A stretch of 64,000 nt of DNA from Streptomyces coacervatus. GTDB taxonomy: Bacteria > Actinomycetota > Actinomycetes > Streptomycetales > Streptomycetaceae. The translations under genes and the position numbers were made by a program. Below the pieces are notes generated by a model. It had not been told where the DNA came from and searched no databases. It was given only the letters and a program-made list of their open reading frames with translations. The first letter of the stretch is position 1. The number at the start of each line of letters is the position of its first letter. Location of the stretch: the NCBI RefSeq assembly GCF_029223485.1, contig NZ_JARHTP010000021.1:62001-126000 (forward strand). The letters run 5' to 3'. Positions 45,476-55,292 of the stretch are shown here, piece by piece.

Positions 45476-46053
45476 CGGCGACCTCCAGGTCCCGGCGTCA
45501 GGTGGCGAGGGCCTCGAAGAGGCGGTGGGAGCCAAGATCACCGCAACCCCGGTGCTACCGTACTTCCGGAAGCCCTGGCTGCTTCCAGATCCCACATCTC
45601 GCTGGACCAGCTGCAGCGCTGGTCCGTGCCGCTACGCAGCGAGACTGGGCCCGGATCAACCACACCAGTCGTGTCATGCGCGCGTCATCAATTCCAGCCG
45701 TCACCAAGACGTCTACCGGTGTACGGCCCGGATCGGCTTCGGCGAAGATCTTCTCCATGCACCAGAACCCACACGACCAACGCTGAGGCCGTGTAAGCCC
45801 GCCGGGCCAAGATCGCCCCCATGCCAGCGGCGCCTCCAGCGCCATACTCGGCAGCAGTGGCGCGCAGGAGTTCGCGTGCGGCGCCGTCCAGGGCGGGGCC
45901 GTTGCCGTCCGGTCCGGTCCGGGTGGTGACCGAGACCCGGTTCCGGACCGGGTCCATCCGCTGGGCCTTGAACGTCACGCAAAGCCAGGCGGCGCCTGTC
46001 CCGCGCGAAAATCCTGGTTCGGGCTGCTGATCAGGCCGTTTGTCTGTCTGCCG
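45476..46053. other. Intergenic with a possible minus-strand fragment
   Basis: About 575 bases. A minus-strand frame, 45978 down to 45688, reads VRNRVSVTTRTGPDGNG, then GAARELLRATAAEYGAGGAAGMGAI, which is protein-like but unassigned and has no clear RBS. It may be a fragment adjoining the transposase or a small real gene. Confidence 0.35.
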
Positions 46054-47130
46054 TCAGGCTGCTTGCCGGTACTCGTTGAGGAGGCCGCCGAGTAGTTGAG
46101 TGCGGCGGACGCGGCGTCCGAAGGGGATGGCAGGTGTCGTCTGGCCGGTCTCCGAGGCTTGGGGAGATCGTTGGTGGAGGGCTTGGTGGGGGCGGTGCCG
46201 GTTGTAGTGGTCGGTGTAGGTGTTCAGGATGGTGCGCAGGTGCCGTTCGTTCATGATGAGTAGGCGGTCGGTGCACTCGCGGCGGACGCTGCCGACCCAG
46301 CGTTCCGCGAAGGCGTTTGCCTTCGGGGATCTCGGCGGGGAAAGTAGTACCTACACGCCCGCGTCGGCGAGCACGGCGTCGAAGGCGTCGGAGAACTTCC
46401 CGTCCCGGTCGCGCAGGAAGAACCGGAACCGGTCCACCCGGCCTTCGAGGTCCATCATCAAGTTCCGCACCTGCTGGGTCACCCAGTCTCGGTTCGGGTG
46501 CGCGCTGATGCCGAGGACGTGCACTCGGCGCGTTGCGACTTCCATGACGAACAGCACGTACAGCCGTCGGCAGAATGCAGTATCCACATGGAAGGAGTCG
46601 CAGGCCAGCAGTCCGGAAGCCTGGGCGCGTAGGAAGGAGACCCAGGTGTCGTGAGCCCGCTGGGGCGCGGGCGGAGTGTTGCCCTGCAGCAGTACTGACC
46701 GGACGGTGGCGGCGGAGACCGTGATGCCCAACCGGGCCAGCTCTCCCTGCACTCTGCGCTGTCCCCACAGCGGATTCTCCCGCGCGAGACGCAGGATCAG
46801 CTCCCGCGTCTCCTCCGATATCGGCGGCCGACCGGGGCTCTTGTGGGGGTAGGTCCACTTGCCGGCGATCAGCTCTCGGTGCCAGCACACTAGCGTCGCT
46901 GGGGTGACGAAGAAGCTGCTCCAGCTCTGTCTAGGCAGCAGACGCGACAGGGCGGCCAGCAGGACAAGGTCGGCCGGTTCCAACTTCGGTTTACCGAGCT
47001 GGCGTTGGAACGCAGCGAGCTGGTGCCGCAGCACCAGCAGTTCGACGTCCTTGGCAACGTCGCCCAGCAGCCGCAGGCCTGCCAGCTCCAGCGACCTGCG
47101 CGTCAGCAGATGGATCCATGACCACCGCAT
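46054..47130 (-). pseudogene. rve-type (integrase core) transposase interrupted by one amber codon
   Basis: Coding from ATG 47130 reads through a helix-turn-helix region (ENPLWGQRRVQGELARLGIT) into an integrase core. First Asp is in LLACDSFHVDTAF, second Asp in FLRDRDGKFSDAFDAVL, and after a TAG at 46349-46351 the same frame continues LLSPPRSPKANAFAERWVGS with the catalytic Glu. The C-terminus then reads HYNRHRPHQALHQRSP to the stop at 46054. The TAG replaces what is usually a Glu or similar codon (AGVEV). No other lesion is seen. IS3/IS481-like DDE element; ends not mapped. Confidence 0.85.
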
Positions 47131-47940
47131 GGATCTCGATCATTCCCCGGTCCACGACCGTCCCGCAGCGAAACGTCCTGATCAGGGGCCCGAACTCGGG
47201 TTTTCACGCGGGACAGGCTGCCGACTGGGCAATGCGCAGGCCCTGCACGGACGGGGGCGACAGAGCCCCAACTACGGCTGCTGGGCGTCTATCTCAGCGC
47301 GCACAGTGAGCCATCCTCGGGAGAGGGACTAATCGAGTCCGACCGGGTCGTCCACAGCTGCGGCATCCGCGAGCAGGAATTCCCGGGCGCACTGAGCCGC
47401 CTGACGGCGAACGGCTTTCTGGACGGGTGGCGGTTCTGCCCGGAGTCGGAGGACCTGCACTGGACACTCGCACCGGGACAACGATGAACGTTCCCTTCGA
47501 CTGTTCTGCGTGCGGGCCCCTGCGCTGGTAACGGCTGCGGCAGACGGCCAAGGGGTGCGGGCCCGCGACGGGCCGGGCGGCGGCTGCGACACCCTGCGTG
47601 ATGAGCGGCCAGAAGGCGAACATATAGCGGTCGACGAAGTCGTCGTACGAGCCGTCGGCGCCCCGCTCCCCTCCCCGGTCGGGACAACAGGCTTGGCACG
47701 CCATTGGAAGGCCCTGGGGTTCCGAGAAGAGTGTGAGGTCCGGCCCGCCGTCACGATGACCCACCGCCGACCGTGCCCGCCCAACGCACAGTCGACGGTA
47801 TGTGTGCCGGTCTGTGCGGCTCGGCGCCAACGACAAGGTCGGATCCCGCCCGTGACCGCGGGCGCGTCCCGTTGTCGGTGCTGCCGTTTATCGTGTTGCC
47901 CAGGTGAAGTAACGGTGCCGACCGTGCACTTCAGGGGAAC
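47131..47940. other. Intergenic with a C-terminal coding remnant
   Basis: About 800 bases upstream of the KAP gene. On the plus strand from about 47265 to 47487 an open frame without a start reads LRLLGVYLSAHSEPSSGEG, then VVHSCGIREQEFPGALSRLTANGFLDGW, resembling the end of a winged-helix DNA-binding protein, terminated by a TGA. The rest shows nothing identifiable and presumably includes the KAP promoter. Confidence 0.4.
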
Positions 47941-50900
47941 GTGGGCACAGAGCCCGAAAGCGGGGCAGCAGTGGCACCAAGGGACAGCAGCCGCATAGAA
48001 CCGGACGACCTGATACGGGACCGCGAGGTCGACAACGCCCAGAGTGACCGGCTGGCCCACAGTCACATCGCCGAGCAGCTCAATGACGTGGCGCTCTCGG
48101 TCCCCACACCGACAAACATCGCGGTGTGGGGTCCTTGGGGTTCCGGCAAGTCGGGCGTGGCCAATCTCCTGAAGGGGCTGCTCGAGAAGCAGCGGAACGT
48201 GCGGTTCGTGCGGTTCGACGCCTTCAAGTACGCAGAGAACCCACTGCGCAGGAACTTCATCATCGCGGCCGCCACCGCCCTCGGAATCAAGGACGCGAAG
48301 TTCCACGAGGAATTGTACGGCGGGCGAGCCGCCGTAAAGCTTCAGTTCGAAAAGGGCGACGTCCGACGCCTCCTGAAGATGTTCGCGTGGATGTTCGGTG
48401 CTGTCGTCGCGTTCTTCGCCGCCGCCATGGCGTTCTTCGCCTGGTTGCACGGAGGGGCGTTCCGGCCCACGTTCGCCAACATGGCGGCCGGAGCGCTGAA
48501 GGCGGGGCTCGCGCCGGCCGCGCTGCTGACCTCCTTGATGGTCCTGGTCTCGCGCACTCTCACTCGCGAGCACAAGACGGAAGCCGCCGACAGCGACGAA
48601 CAGTTCGAGAAGCTCTTCGCCGACCTCGTCAAACGCTCCCGAGTGGAACGGCTTGTCGTGTTCGTCGACGAGCTGGACCGGTGTAAACCCTCCGACGTGG
48701 TAGCGACCCTGGACGCCCTGCGCACGTTTCTGGGCGTTGGCGGTTGCGTCTTCGTCGTCGCCGCCGACCAGCAGGTCCTGGAAGAAGCACTCACCCGTGC
48801 CCTGGAACAGGCCACGCCTACCGACGCCGTAAACCCGTACTACAGCAGCGGAAGCGGCTACCTGGACAAGGTGTTCCAGTACCAGCTCAGTCTCCCTCCA
48901 CTGCTGGTGCCCAAGGTGACCAGCTTCGCCGCCGACCTGGTGCGCGGGCGGGGCGGCGTGTGGGCGACGGTCGACGTCAATCTGGTTGTGAGCGTTCTCG
49001 TGCCCTCGCACGTGCGCAGTCCCCGCCGGGTCAAGGCGCTGCTGAACACCTTCGTTCTGACGTACCGGCTGGCTCAGCGGCGTGCCGCGGACGGGCTGCT
49101 GGAGATCGACCCAGCCACGCGGGTCGAGGAGATCGCCAAACTGGTCTGCCTCCGGGTGGAGTTCCCGCTGTTCGCCCGGGATTTGCTGCTCGACCACCGG
49201 CTGTGCGCGTTCGTACTGGCGCTGGACTCCAACCCCGAGGCCGACCTGGGCTTCGCCGTGAGCGAGCAGGCCAAGGAGGCCGCCCGCCGCTACGCGAACC
49301 TCGACGCAGCCGTCGACCAGCATCTCAGTGTCCCTGAGGACCCTGACGAGATCGAGACCGAGGACCAGAAGGCGGACGACATCCGAAAGCATCACGGCCA
49401 GCAACTCGTTGCCTATCTCAAGAAGACACGGATCGTGCCGGGCCCGGGCCGTGACCTGATCTTCATGGAGACCAGCGGCAGCGTGTTCGGACTGCCCTCC
49501 ACTGCGGCCGAGACACTGGAGCAGCAGGCACAGAACGCCGAACTGGACGCGGTACTCTCCTCCGTCGGCGGTCTTCCTGCCGAGGACCGTTCTGCCGCGC
49601 TGGCTCTCCTCCTCCAGCAGGCACGGGACGCGATCGGTCTGGAGGAGGAGAACGTCGCCCACGCCGTCCTGGCCGTCTGCGGTGACGCGGCTCTCTCCCT
49701 GAACGGCACAGCGGACACTGCGGTCGAAACACTCACACCAATCCTGACGAACTCCCCGCATGCGCTGCCGGATGAGGTACTGCCCGGATGCTGGCGGCTA
49801 GCACTGGCCAGTGACCGTCCGGCAGCAATCGAAATGCGTACGATCGTCCTGCGGCACTCTGCCGTCCGAGACAGTGCCTCCACAGCCGCCATGGTGATGC
49901 GCTATGTCGAGTCGGCCTTGACGGCAGACCCCGGCCTCGTGCAGCAACTGGTGTCACATCATCTACTGGGCGACGAGGAGGACATGGCCGAAATGCTCGC
50001 CGAACTCCCCCCTTCTCAAGCGGCGATCCTCATGGAGCAGGTCGGGCCCCACATTGCCAAGGAACTGCGGGCGCTGATCGAGAAACACGAGGAATGGGAA
50101 AGAGCGCAAGACCAGCCGGCAGCCGTCCCGTCGGCTCCGTCTCCGGAGCCGAGGAGTCCCGACGAGGCGCTGCGGAGGCTGGAGGAACTTCTGGAGCACT
50201 GGTGCGAGGAGCGCTCTGAAGCGGCACACTCCGTCGTAGGACTGCTGCTGGCGTCGGACAGCAAGCCGGGCCGGGACATCGTCGAACAGCACGCCGACAA
50301 TATCCCCACCGTGCGGGAGACCGCCTTGGCTCGGGCGGTGCTGTCGAGTTCCCACCGGCGTTCACTCCCCTACTGGCCGGCGTGGCTGGGACTGCTGGAT
50401 CCACGATCAGCTATCCCCGAAATGACCGGCGAGTTCAACACCCTGCTCAAGAAGCTGTGGACACTGGCCAGCAGCCCCACCAACACTCCAAAACCGGAGG
50501 AGGTCGACCGCACCGCGGGCAGCCTCATGCGGCTCTTCGACAACCAGCCCCCGGGCCAGCATCCACACATCACGCCTTTCGTGCTGCCGGCGCTGTCTCG
50601 TCCCTCGACCGACGAGGAAGCCGGGGAGCAACTGCGGCTGCTCGACGTGCTGCAGCCACTGGAGAACAGCGGTCTGCTGGAGCGCGCAGCCTTCGTTCGC
50701 CACCAGGCGGCAGTAGTCACCGAGTTGCTCACCGACGGGGATGACCTCCTCGTTTCACACGACAGCGCGATCTTGACCTACATCGAGTCCCTCGTGAACA
50801 ACTGCCTACGTGACCTGGTCGCTGCCGGTCCCGCTCCGTTGAACCCCGGAGAAGCCCGCGCTCTGGTAAACGCCCTTGACCACAGCGACTGGCTGCCCGG

Positions 50901-51663
50901 GAACGAGCACACTCGCCTGCGGGTCCGCGCACACCATCTGCTGGCGAGCGGCGGCATCGACAGAGACGGTCTTCAGCCGCTGCCGACGGCAGCGGCCATG
51001 GCCGATCACGCCCGGAAAAATCCCGACCACGCCGGCGAAACACTGGCCGCGTGGATCACGCTCGAAGAACCCTCGGCATCGGAGCTACTCAAGGCCGTAT
51101 CGGCAGGCCTGCGGCAACAGTCGCCGACCCACGCCGACGCGGCGTTGCTTCAGGCGGTGGCCTCACGGCTGGCCGCTCTGCCAACGCAGGACCAGGCCGG
51201 CTTCTGGAAGGATCTGCTCGCAGGCCCAGGCACTCGCCTGCCCACCCAGACACTGACCTCGGCCGGATGGCCGTCGCTCCCGGACGCCCATACGGCCGAG
51301 CTGCTGATCGAGAGGTACGACCGCGCATCCCGGAATCCCGACCGCCGCGCCGTTCTCGACCTGTGGCGGGCCGCGAACGTCACGAACCCATCCGCCCGCC
51401 GCGACCTGATCCAGACGATCCTCCTGCCCATGCTCGAGGCCAACCAGGGAGCCGCGGAACTCGCCATCCAGTACCTGCCACAGCTCATGGAGTCCGTCCC
51501 CAAGGGGATGGGGAAGGCCGTGCGCGAGACCGTCGAAGCCAGCGGCAAGAAGTGGCGCAGCCTCGACGAGCGCGGCATCAAGGCACTGACAGCCATCGGT
51601 TACCGCACCGAGCGCACCGGTCTACTGAGAACACGCCGCATCAGCCGCAGCAACGACACCTGA
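47941..51663 (+). CDS. KAP-family P-loop NTPase with membrane insert and long alpha-helical tail
   Basis: A 1240-aa protein. Walker A is GPWGSGKS (residues 64-71). As in KAP NTPases, two hydrophobic segments are inserted between Walker A and B (about 149-169 and 189-204), anchoring the ATPase at the membrane. Walker B is RLVVFVDELDRCKP (about 237-250) and sensor-like residues follow in CVFVVAADQQVLEEAL. The region from about residue 470 onward is helical and repetitive in character, with no enzyme motif I recognise. GTG 47941 has AGGGGA just upstream. KAP NTPases occur in several phage-defence contexts, usually with a separate effector. Here the gene is alone on its strand, facing the AlbA_2 module. 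Confidence 0.9.
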   Translation: MGTEPESGAAVAPRDSSRIEPDDLIRDREVDNAQSDRLAHSHIAEQLNDVALSVPTPTNIAVWGPWGSGKSGVANLLKGLLEKQRNVRFVRFDAFKYAENPLRRNFIIAAATALGIKDAKFHEELYGGRAAVKLQFEKGDVRRLLKMFAWMFGAVVAFFAAAMAFFAWLHGGAFRPTFANMAAGALKAGLAPAALLTSLMVLVSRTLTREHKTEAADSDEQFEKLFADLVKRSRVERLVVFVDELDRCKPSDVVATLDALRTFLGVGGCVFVVAADQQVLEEALTRALEQATPTDAVNPYYSSGSGYLDKVFQYQLSLPPLLVPKVTSFAADLVRGRGGVWATVDVNLVVSVLVPSHVRSPRRVKALLNTFVLTYRLAQRRAADGLLEIDPATRVEEIAKLVCLRVEFPLFARDLLLDHRLCAFVLALDSNPEADLGFAVSEQAKEAARRYANLDAAVDQHLSVPEDPDEIETEDQKADDIRKHHGQQLVAYLKKTRIVPGPGRDLIFMETSGSVFGLPSTAAETLEQQAQNAELDAVLSSVGGLPAEDRSAALALLLQQARDAIGLEEENVAHAVLAVCGDAALSLNGTADTAVETLTPILTNSPHALPDEVLPGCWRLALASDRPAAIEMRTIVLRHSAVRDSASTAAMVMRYVESALTADPGLVQQLVSHHLLGDEEDMAEMLAELPPSQAAILMEQVGPHIAKELRALIEKHEEWERAQDQPAAVPSAPSPEPRSPDEALRRLEELLEHWCEERSEAAHSVVGLLLASDSKPGRDIVEQHADNIPTVRETALARAVLSSSHRRSLPYWPAWLGLLDPRSAIPEMTGEFNTLLKKLWTLASSPTNTPKPEEVDRTAGSLMRLFDNQPPGQHPHITPFVLPALSRPSTDEEAGEQLRLLDVLQPLENSGLLERAAFVRHQAAVVTELLTDGDDLLVSHDSAILTYIESLVNNCLRDLVAAGPAPLNPGEARALVNALDHSDWLPGNEHTRLRVRAHHLLASGGIDRDGLQPLPTAAAMADHARKNPDHAGETLAAWITLEEPSASELLKAVSAGLRQQSPTHADAALLQAVASRLAALPTQDQAGFWKDLLAGPGTRLPTQTLTSAGWPSLPDAHTAELLIERYDRASRNPDRRAVLDLWRAANVTNPSARRDLIQTILLPMLEANQGAAELAIQYLPQLMESVPKGMGKAVRETVEASGKKWRSLDERGIKALTAIGYRTERTGLLRTRRISRSNDT

Positions 51664-51949
51664 AGTGTCACCACAGGCCAGTCACCCCCGAGGCCACGCC
51701 GTATAGCCCAAAGGTTCAACCACCCACCAGCACATCGCACAAGCGGCCGTCATCCCGATCTCGGCTTCACGCCTAGTGAGCACACTGAAATCTAATGGGC
51801 AGCGAAGCGAGTCATCACCGACCGAGTCCTGAGTCACGAGCTCTGGCGATAGACGGTGGGGCTCGTTGGAGGAAGCAGCGGTACGCCAACCCTGTCTCCA
51901 CCCAGCGGCTGGAACGCTCGCAGCGTACGCACTGAGGCGCGGCACGTTC
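51664..51949. other. Convergent intergenic spacer
   Basis: About 285 bases between the convergent KAP gene and the AlbA_2 module. No gene and no strong hairpin found. Confidence 0.4.
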
Positions 51950-52459
51950 TCACGGGCGTCCGACCCAGGCTTTGTGGTCGGGGGCGACGTGCAGTTGCTC
52001 GCGTAGGCGGCCGCGCAGAACACCGACGCGCGTTCGGCCCTCCAGGACCTGGAGCCCGCTGTTCGACGGATCCAGGAGACGCCGGTCGATGAGGATCGGC
52101 GGGCGCAGCCACGTTCCGTGCTTTTCCCAGTGCCAGCTGACTTCTGGAGGCCGGACCCTGACCCAGTGCACCGGGTTCTCGGCGTAGCTCTCGATACAGC
52201 CGGCGTCGGACGCTCCGGTCGGCATGCCGTGGAAGTCCGCAGTGGGGATCGCCTCCAGCCGCCACGTGACGTCGCGCAGGTCGATGCCGCCGTAGTCGTG
52301 TACGAAGGCGGCGTTGTCGCCGTGGTCGAAGAGGAACTGTTCGACGACGTCGTCCGGCCACTGCAGGGAGACCAACGACGGGTCGGCGCGGAAGCGGGCG
52401 AAGCTGAGGCCGCCGTCTTGGCGGCGGGTCATCAGCGGGCTGAGGTCGCTCAACTTCAT
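51950..52459 (-). CDS. Hypothetical protein coupled to the AlbA_2 gene
   Basis: A 169-aa soluble protein starting MKLSDLSPLMTRRQDGGLSF. Middle part: VVEQFLFDHGDNAAFVHDYGG and WVRVRPPEVSWHWEKHGTW. C-terminus: LQVLEGRTRVGVLRGRLRE, which resembles ParB-like nuclease or ligand-binding loops (VLEGRTRVG), but I cannot assign a family with confidence. Its ATG overlaps the stop of the upstream gene (ATGA at 52456-52459), so the two are made together. Confidence 0.75.
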   Translation of the reverse strand: MKLSDLSPLMTRRQDGGLSFARFRADPSLVSLQWPDDVVEQFLFDHGDNAAFVHDYGGIDLRDVTWRLEAIPTADFHGMPTGASDAGCIESYAENPVHWVRVRPPEVSWHWEKHGTWLRPPILIDRRLLDPSNSGLQVLEGRTRVGVLRGRLREQLHVAPDHKAWVGRP

Positions 52460-53715
52460 GCTGTGGTGACGGTCGGCGCCTGCCGGAATCCGGCGGCGAT
52501 CTCATGGTGGCGTGCGAGCACCGTGTTCGGGCCGACACGGACATAGAACTCCGCGCGCTGTCCGTCGCGGTAGGCGTACATCTGGCCCCCGCCGGAGACC
52601 TCGATCGCGAGGACCGTCTTTCCGTCGTGTTCGATCACGCGTGGCTCGTAGGACGGCACCGGCTCCAGGTTGTCCCGGATCATGCCCACGACCTGGAGAA
52701 CCTGCTTATCTATGTTCGCCCCCTCGGGCAGGCCCACGATCTGCAGGTCGTCCCGGACACCGATCAGGACGGTGCCGCCGTCCTGCGATGCGAAGGCGGC
52801 GATGGTCTTGAGCATCTTCTTCCGCGAGTCGCCCTCCGGGACCTCCCGCTTGCACTCCAGATGTTGCCCCTCACCGTTCGCCAGGAGAAGGTCCAGCTCA
52901 GGGCCGGGCTGCTCCCAGACGACCGAGGCATCGCGGGCGCGCCCGTACATGGGAGCCGGGAAGTGGCGCCAGTCCAGCGACTGGTCCGCGCGGCGGAGCA
53001 TCAACAGGCTGTCGGGCGCGAGTCCGTTGGGCAGCTCGAAGCGGTAGGCGCCGGCGCCGTCGACGGACTGGAGTTCGTTGCCCGCAGCCCAGCTCAGCTC
53101 CAGTACCGCGCCGTCCAGGGCCTCGCCGTCGACGACGGCCGTCAGCAGGTCGGGCCCGATGGTGATCTGTGTAAGCCAGCCCGCGCGCTGCGGCAGAACG
53201 ATACGCCACAGGTCCGAGCGGCCCGCGTTGCTGTCGTGGGGGCGCTGGTGAAGGAAGGCGCTGAGGGCCTGGTCGAAGTTCAGGAAAGAGGGGCCGTCCC
53301 CGACCAGCAGGTCGTGGCCGGGCTGGAGCGTGTTGGCGTCCCGGTTGATGGTCCACTCCGTGCGCGGCCACGGCGTGGTCACCCGGTCCCACTCTTGCTG
53401 GCCGCGCAGCCGAGAGGTGGAAGCGCTGGAGGGCGGCGGGCCGGGGGCGACGACGTGGAAACCGCGGATGTCCTGTTCGTCGCCCCGCAGCAGCGCGGCG
53501 ACCGTCGGGCCGGGCAGGCGCAGTTCCAGGAAGCTCGCCGTGCTGTAGCGCCAGGCCCGCTCCTTCACCGGGGTGTCGTCGTCTAAGGTGACCTGGCCAT
53601 GGTGCAGTTGCCACTGTTGTGCGTCCGCGACCAGTGCCAGCCGGACGTTCACGGCGGCGCGCTCGCTGAGCATCGCCACCAGTACGGCCGTGTCCGTCTG
53701 CCCGTTGTTCGCCAT
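52456..53715 (-). CDS. AlbA_2/Schlafen-like putative DNA-binding ATPase-domain protein
   Basis: A 419-aa protein. The N-terminal 260 residues are unfamiliar. The C-terminal part is an AlbA_2 (Schlafen-type) domain: GEGQHLECKREVPEGDSRKK (the ExK-type acidic/basic pair), LKTIAAFASQDGGTVLIGVRDD and QIVGLPEG, then PRVIEHDGKTVLAIEVSGG and YVRVGPNTVLARHHEIAAG. This domain is found in transcription regulators and in defence proteins. ATG 53715 was chosen for GGAGAGGGAAG upstream. Overlaps the 169-aa gene. Two-gene unit next to a KAP NTPase and amid insertion debris: defence role is inference. Confidence 0.82.
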   Translation of the reverse strand: MANNGQTDTAVLVAMLSERAAVNVRLALVADAQQWQLHHGQVTLDDDTPVKERAWRYSTASFLELRLPGPTVAALLRGDEQDIRGFHVVAPGPPPSSASTSRLRGQQEWDRVTTPWPRTEWTINRDANTLQPGHDLLVGDGPSFLNFDQALSAFLHQRPHDSNAGRSDLWRIVLPQRAGWLTQITIGPDLLTAVVDGEALDGAVLELSWAAGNELQSVDGAGAYRFELPNGLAPDSLLMLRRADQSLDWRHFPAPMYGRARDASVVWEQPGPELDLLLANGEGQHLECKREVPEGDSRKKMLKTIAAFASQDGGTVLIGVRDDLQIVGLPEGANIDKQVLQVVGMIRDNLEPVPSYEPRVIEHDGKTVLAIEVSGGGQMYAYRDGQRAEFYVRVGPNTVLARHHEIAAGFRQAPTVTTA

Positions 53716-54325
53716 GTCCGGCTTCCCTCTCCCCGCAGCGTGTGGAGCCGAACCAGACACTTCGTCACGCTCCGCACTGCGGGCAGGCTACGCCGCAGGT
53801 ACGTCGGCGGAAGGCCAAGTGCTTTCCTCAGCTCAGGCGGTAGCCGAGCAGCTCGAGGCCGGCAGCCGCGGCGCAGTGCGGCGTTGCCCACCCTCGTGGG
53901 TTCGATTCCGCGCGTCCGATTCGAAGGATCCGACTCGAATTCGAGTCACGCGGACCCGGCCTTCGTGGGGACGCCAGTGCGAGGACGTTCCCTTCAGCAA
54001 GATGGTCTTGTTGGGCGCAGTTGAGGCTGGAGAGGGGATCGAATGCCTACAGGAGTGGCTGTCGTGTGCGATACCGACGACTGCTTCGCCGTCTATCTGG
54101 CGGTGGAGACCGGCGACGACGAAGACGCGCGCTCGACCTCCGCGCTCGGGGCGGCGGTCGTGAGGAGGCTCGTGTTCAGCATGCTCATGGACGATGCAGT
54201 CGATGACGGCCTACGGGCCGAATCACCGGTGAAGAAGAAGTCTGGAAAGTGCCATCTCCCACTGCTCTCCCATTCGATCTTGAAGAGCGGTGGAAACAGC
54301 AGGTCAAAGCCGCTCAGGACCTCGA
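53716..54325. other. Mosaic intergenic region with a small possible ORF
   Basis: About 600 bases. GTGGGTTCGATTCC at about 53895-53910 resembles a tRNA T-arm, but the stem does not pair and no other arms are present. From ATG 54043, with GGAGAGGGG upstream, a frame reads MPTGVAVVCDTDDCFAVYLA and stays plausible for about 60 residues before becoming low-complexity; it could be a truncated gene. Confidence 0.35.
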
Positions 54326-54466
54326 CGCTCGAACTGGTTCATGAAGTTCATTTCGACGAAGAGCTTCATGCCGTTCGTCTGGTACCGCATCGCGCTGGGC
54401 GTCGTCATCATCGCCCTGGTCACGGCGGGCGCACTGAGTCCGCACGCGGCGGAGTCGGCGGGCTGA
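54326..54466 (+). pseudogene. uppP: 3' fragment of undecaprenyl-diphosphatase
   Basis: The frame SNWFMKFISTKSFMPFVWYR followed by IALGVVIIALVTAGALSPHAAESAG and TGA matches the last transmembrane helix and C-terminus of UppP/BacA enzymes very closely. The preceding about 230 residues, with all catalytic motifs, are missing. A deletion or recombination endpoint must lie near 54326. Confidence 0.75.
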
Positions 54467-54613
54467 TCCGCGGCCCGGCGGCCTGCCTCAACGGTTCGCC
54501 GCGATGCGGCAGTTGCAACTCCGTGCGCCCTGCGAAAATCCGTGACCAATCACATACAGGATGGGTAGCCGCCCGGTAGCGCAGTGTCAGTGCTTGCCCC
54601 TAGGCTTGTGCGC

Positions 54614-54793
54614 ATGCCCACCCATTCCTTAACCCGTGGTTCCGTGCGTTCTGCCGCCGAGGTCAACGAGCAGATTCGTGCGCTGTGGATGCGCGCGGGC
54701 GGTTCCCTGTCCGCCCAGGAGCGCGCGGAGTACGAGCTGTTGGTGGTCGAGTGGGCGGCCGCGATCCAGAGCGACGTCATCAAGGCAGCCTGA
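54614..54793 (+). CDS. Small conserved hypothetical protein
   Basis: A 59-aa protein, MPTHSLTRGSVRSAAEVNEQ onward, predicted as two helices (VNEQIRALWMR and SAQERAEYELLVVEWAAAIQ). Charged, soluble, no known motif. GTG 54584 would add ten residues. It looks real by codon bias and amphipathic pattern; function unknown. Confidence 0.6.
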   Translation: MPTHSLTRGSVRSAAEVNEQIRALWMRAGGSLSAQERAEYELLVVEWAAAIQSDVIKAA

Positions 54794-54819
54794 AAGGCGG
54801 CCTGAAGGGGCTGCCACTG

Positions 54820-55045
54820 TCAGCCGACGGCAGCCATGAAGTCCAGCATCCGCCGGTTCACCTCGTCCGCATGGTCGATCTGCGGGCCGTGACCGGTACT
54901 TGAGACGATCTCGGCCCGGGCGCCCGGCACCAGGCGCGGCACCCGCTCCACCTGCCGCTGCGGGTGCACCAGCAGGCTTCGCCTGCCGAGCACCAGATAC
55001 AGCGGGGTGCGTACGGTGGACAGCTCGGCGTCGGACAGCGGCAGT
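54820..55045 (-). pseudogene. C-terminal fragment of an alpha/beta-hydrolase
   Basis: The minus-strand frame LSDAELSTVRTPLYLVLGRR, then RLVPGARAEIVSSTGHGPQIDHADEVNRRMLDFM ends with the His-containing loop (GHGPQ) of an alpha/beta-hydrolase. The nucleophile half is absent. It stops abruptly at about 55045, where a TetR fragment begins on the other strand. Confidence 0.72.
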
Positions 55046-55047
55046 GG

Positions 55048-55271
55048 AGCCGGGCGCCGCCGCCGAGGAGGCCCTGACCGTGCTCCTCCGCAAGGCCGGG
55101 GAGGCGGGTCTGCTGTGCCCCGGGGTGGACGCACGGCTGGAGGCGGTCAGTCTGCTCGCCATGTCTGCGGGGCTAGGCACCAGCGTCCTCGTCGGCCAGC
55201 GCAGCCCGGAAGCGGCCGCCGAAGTGCTGCACCATCATCTGGACCGGATCTTCCGGGGCGCGGCCGGTTGA
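55048..55271 (+). pseudogene. C-terminal fragment of a TetR-family regulator
   Basis: The plus-strand frame EEALTVLLRKAGEAGLLCPG, then RLEAVSLLAMSAGLGTSVLVG and EAAAEVLHHHLDRIF matches the ligand-domain end of TetR/AcrR regulators. The HTH half is missing. It adjoins the alpha/beta-hydrolase fragment head-to-head: both genes lost their 5' halves, consistent with one deletion across a former divergent promoter. Confidence 0.72.
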
Positions 55272-55292
55272 GCGTTCGGCGTCGTCCGTGGC

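Noticed and set aside
47329..49761. An 810-codon minus-strand open frame opposite the KAP NTPase
   Set aside because: Arg/Gly/Val-rich antisense pattern with no family motif; the plus strand carries Walker A and B motifs.
53890..53925. A tRNA-like TTCGATTCC stretch suggesting an attachment site
   Set aside because: The T-stem does not pair and no acceptor, D or anticodon arms are found; too weak to call a tRNA or att site.
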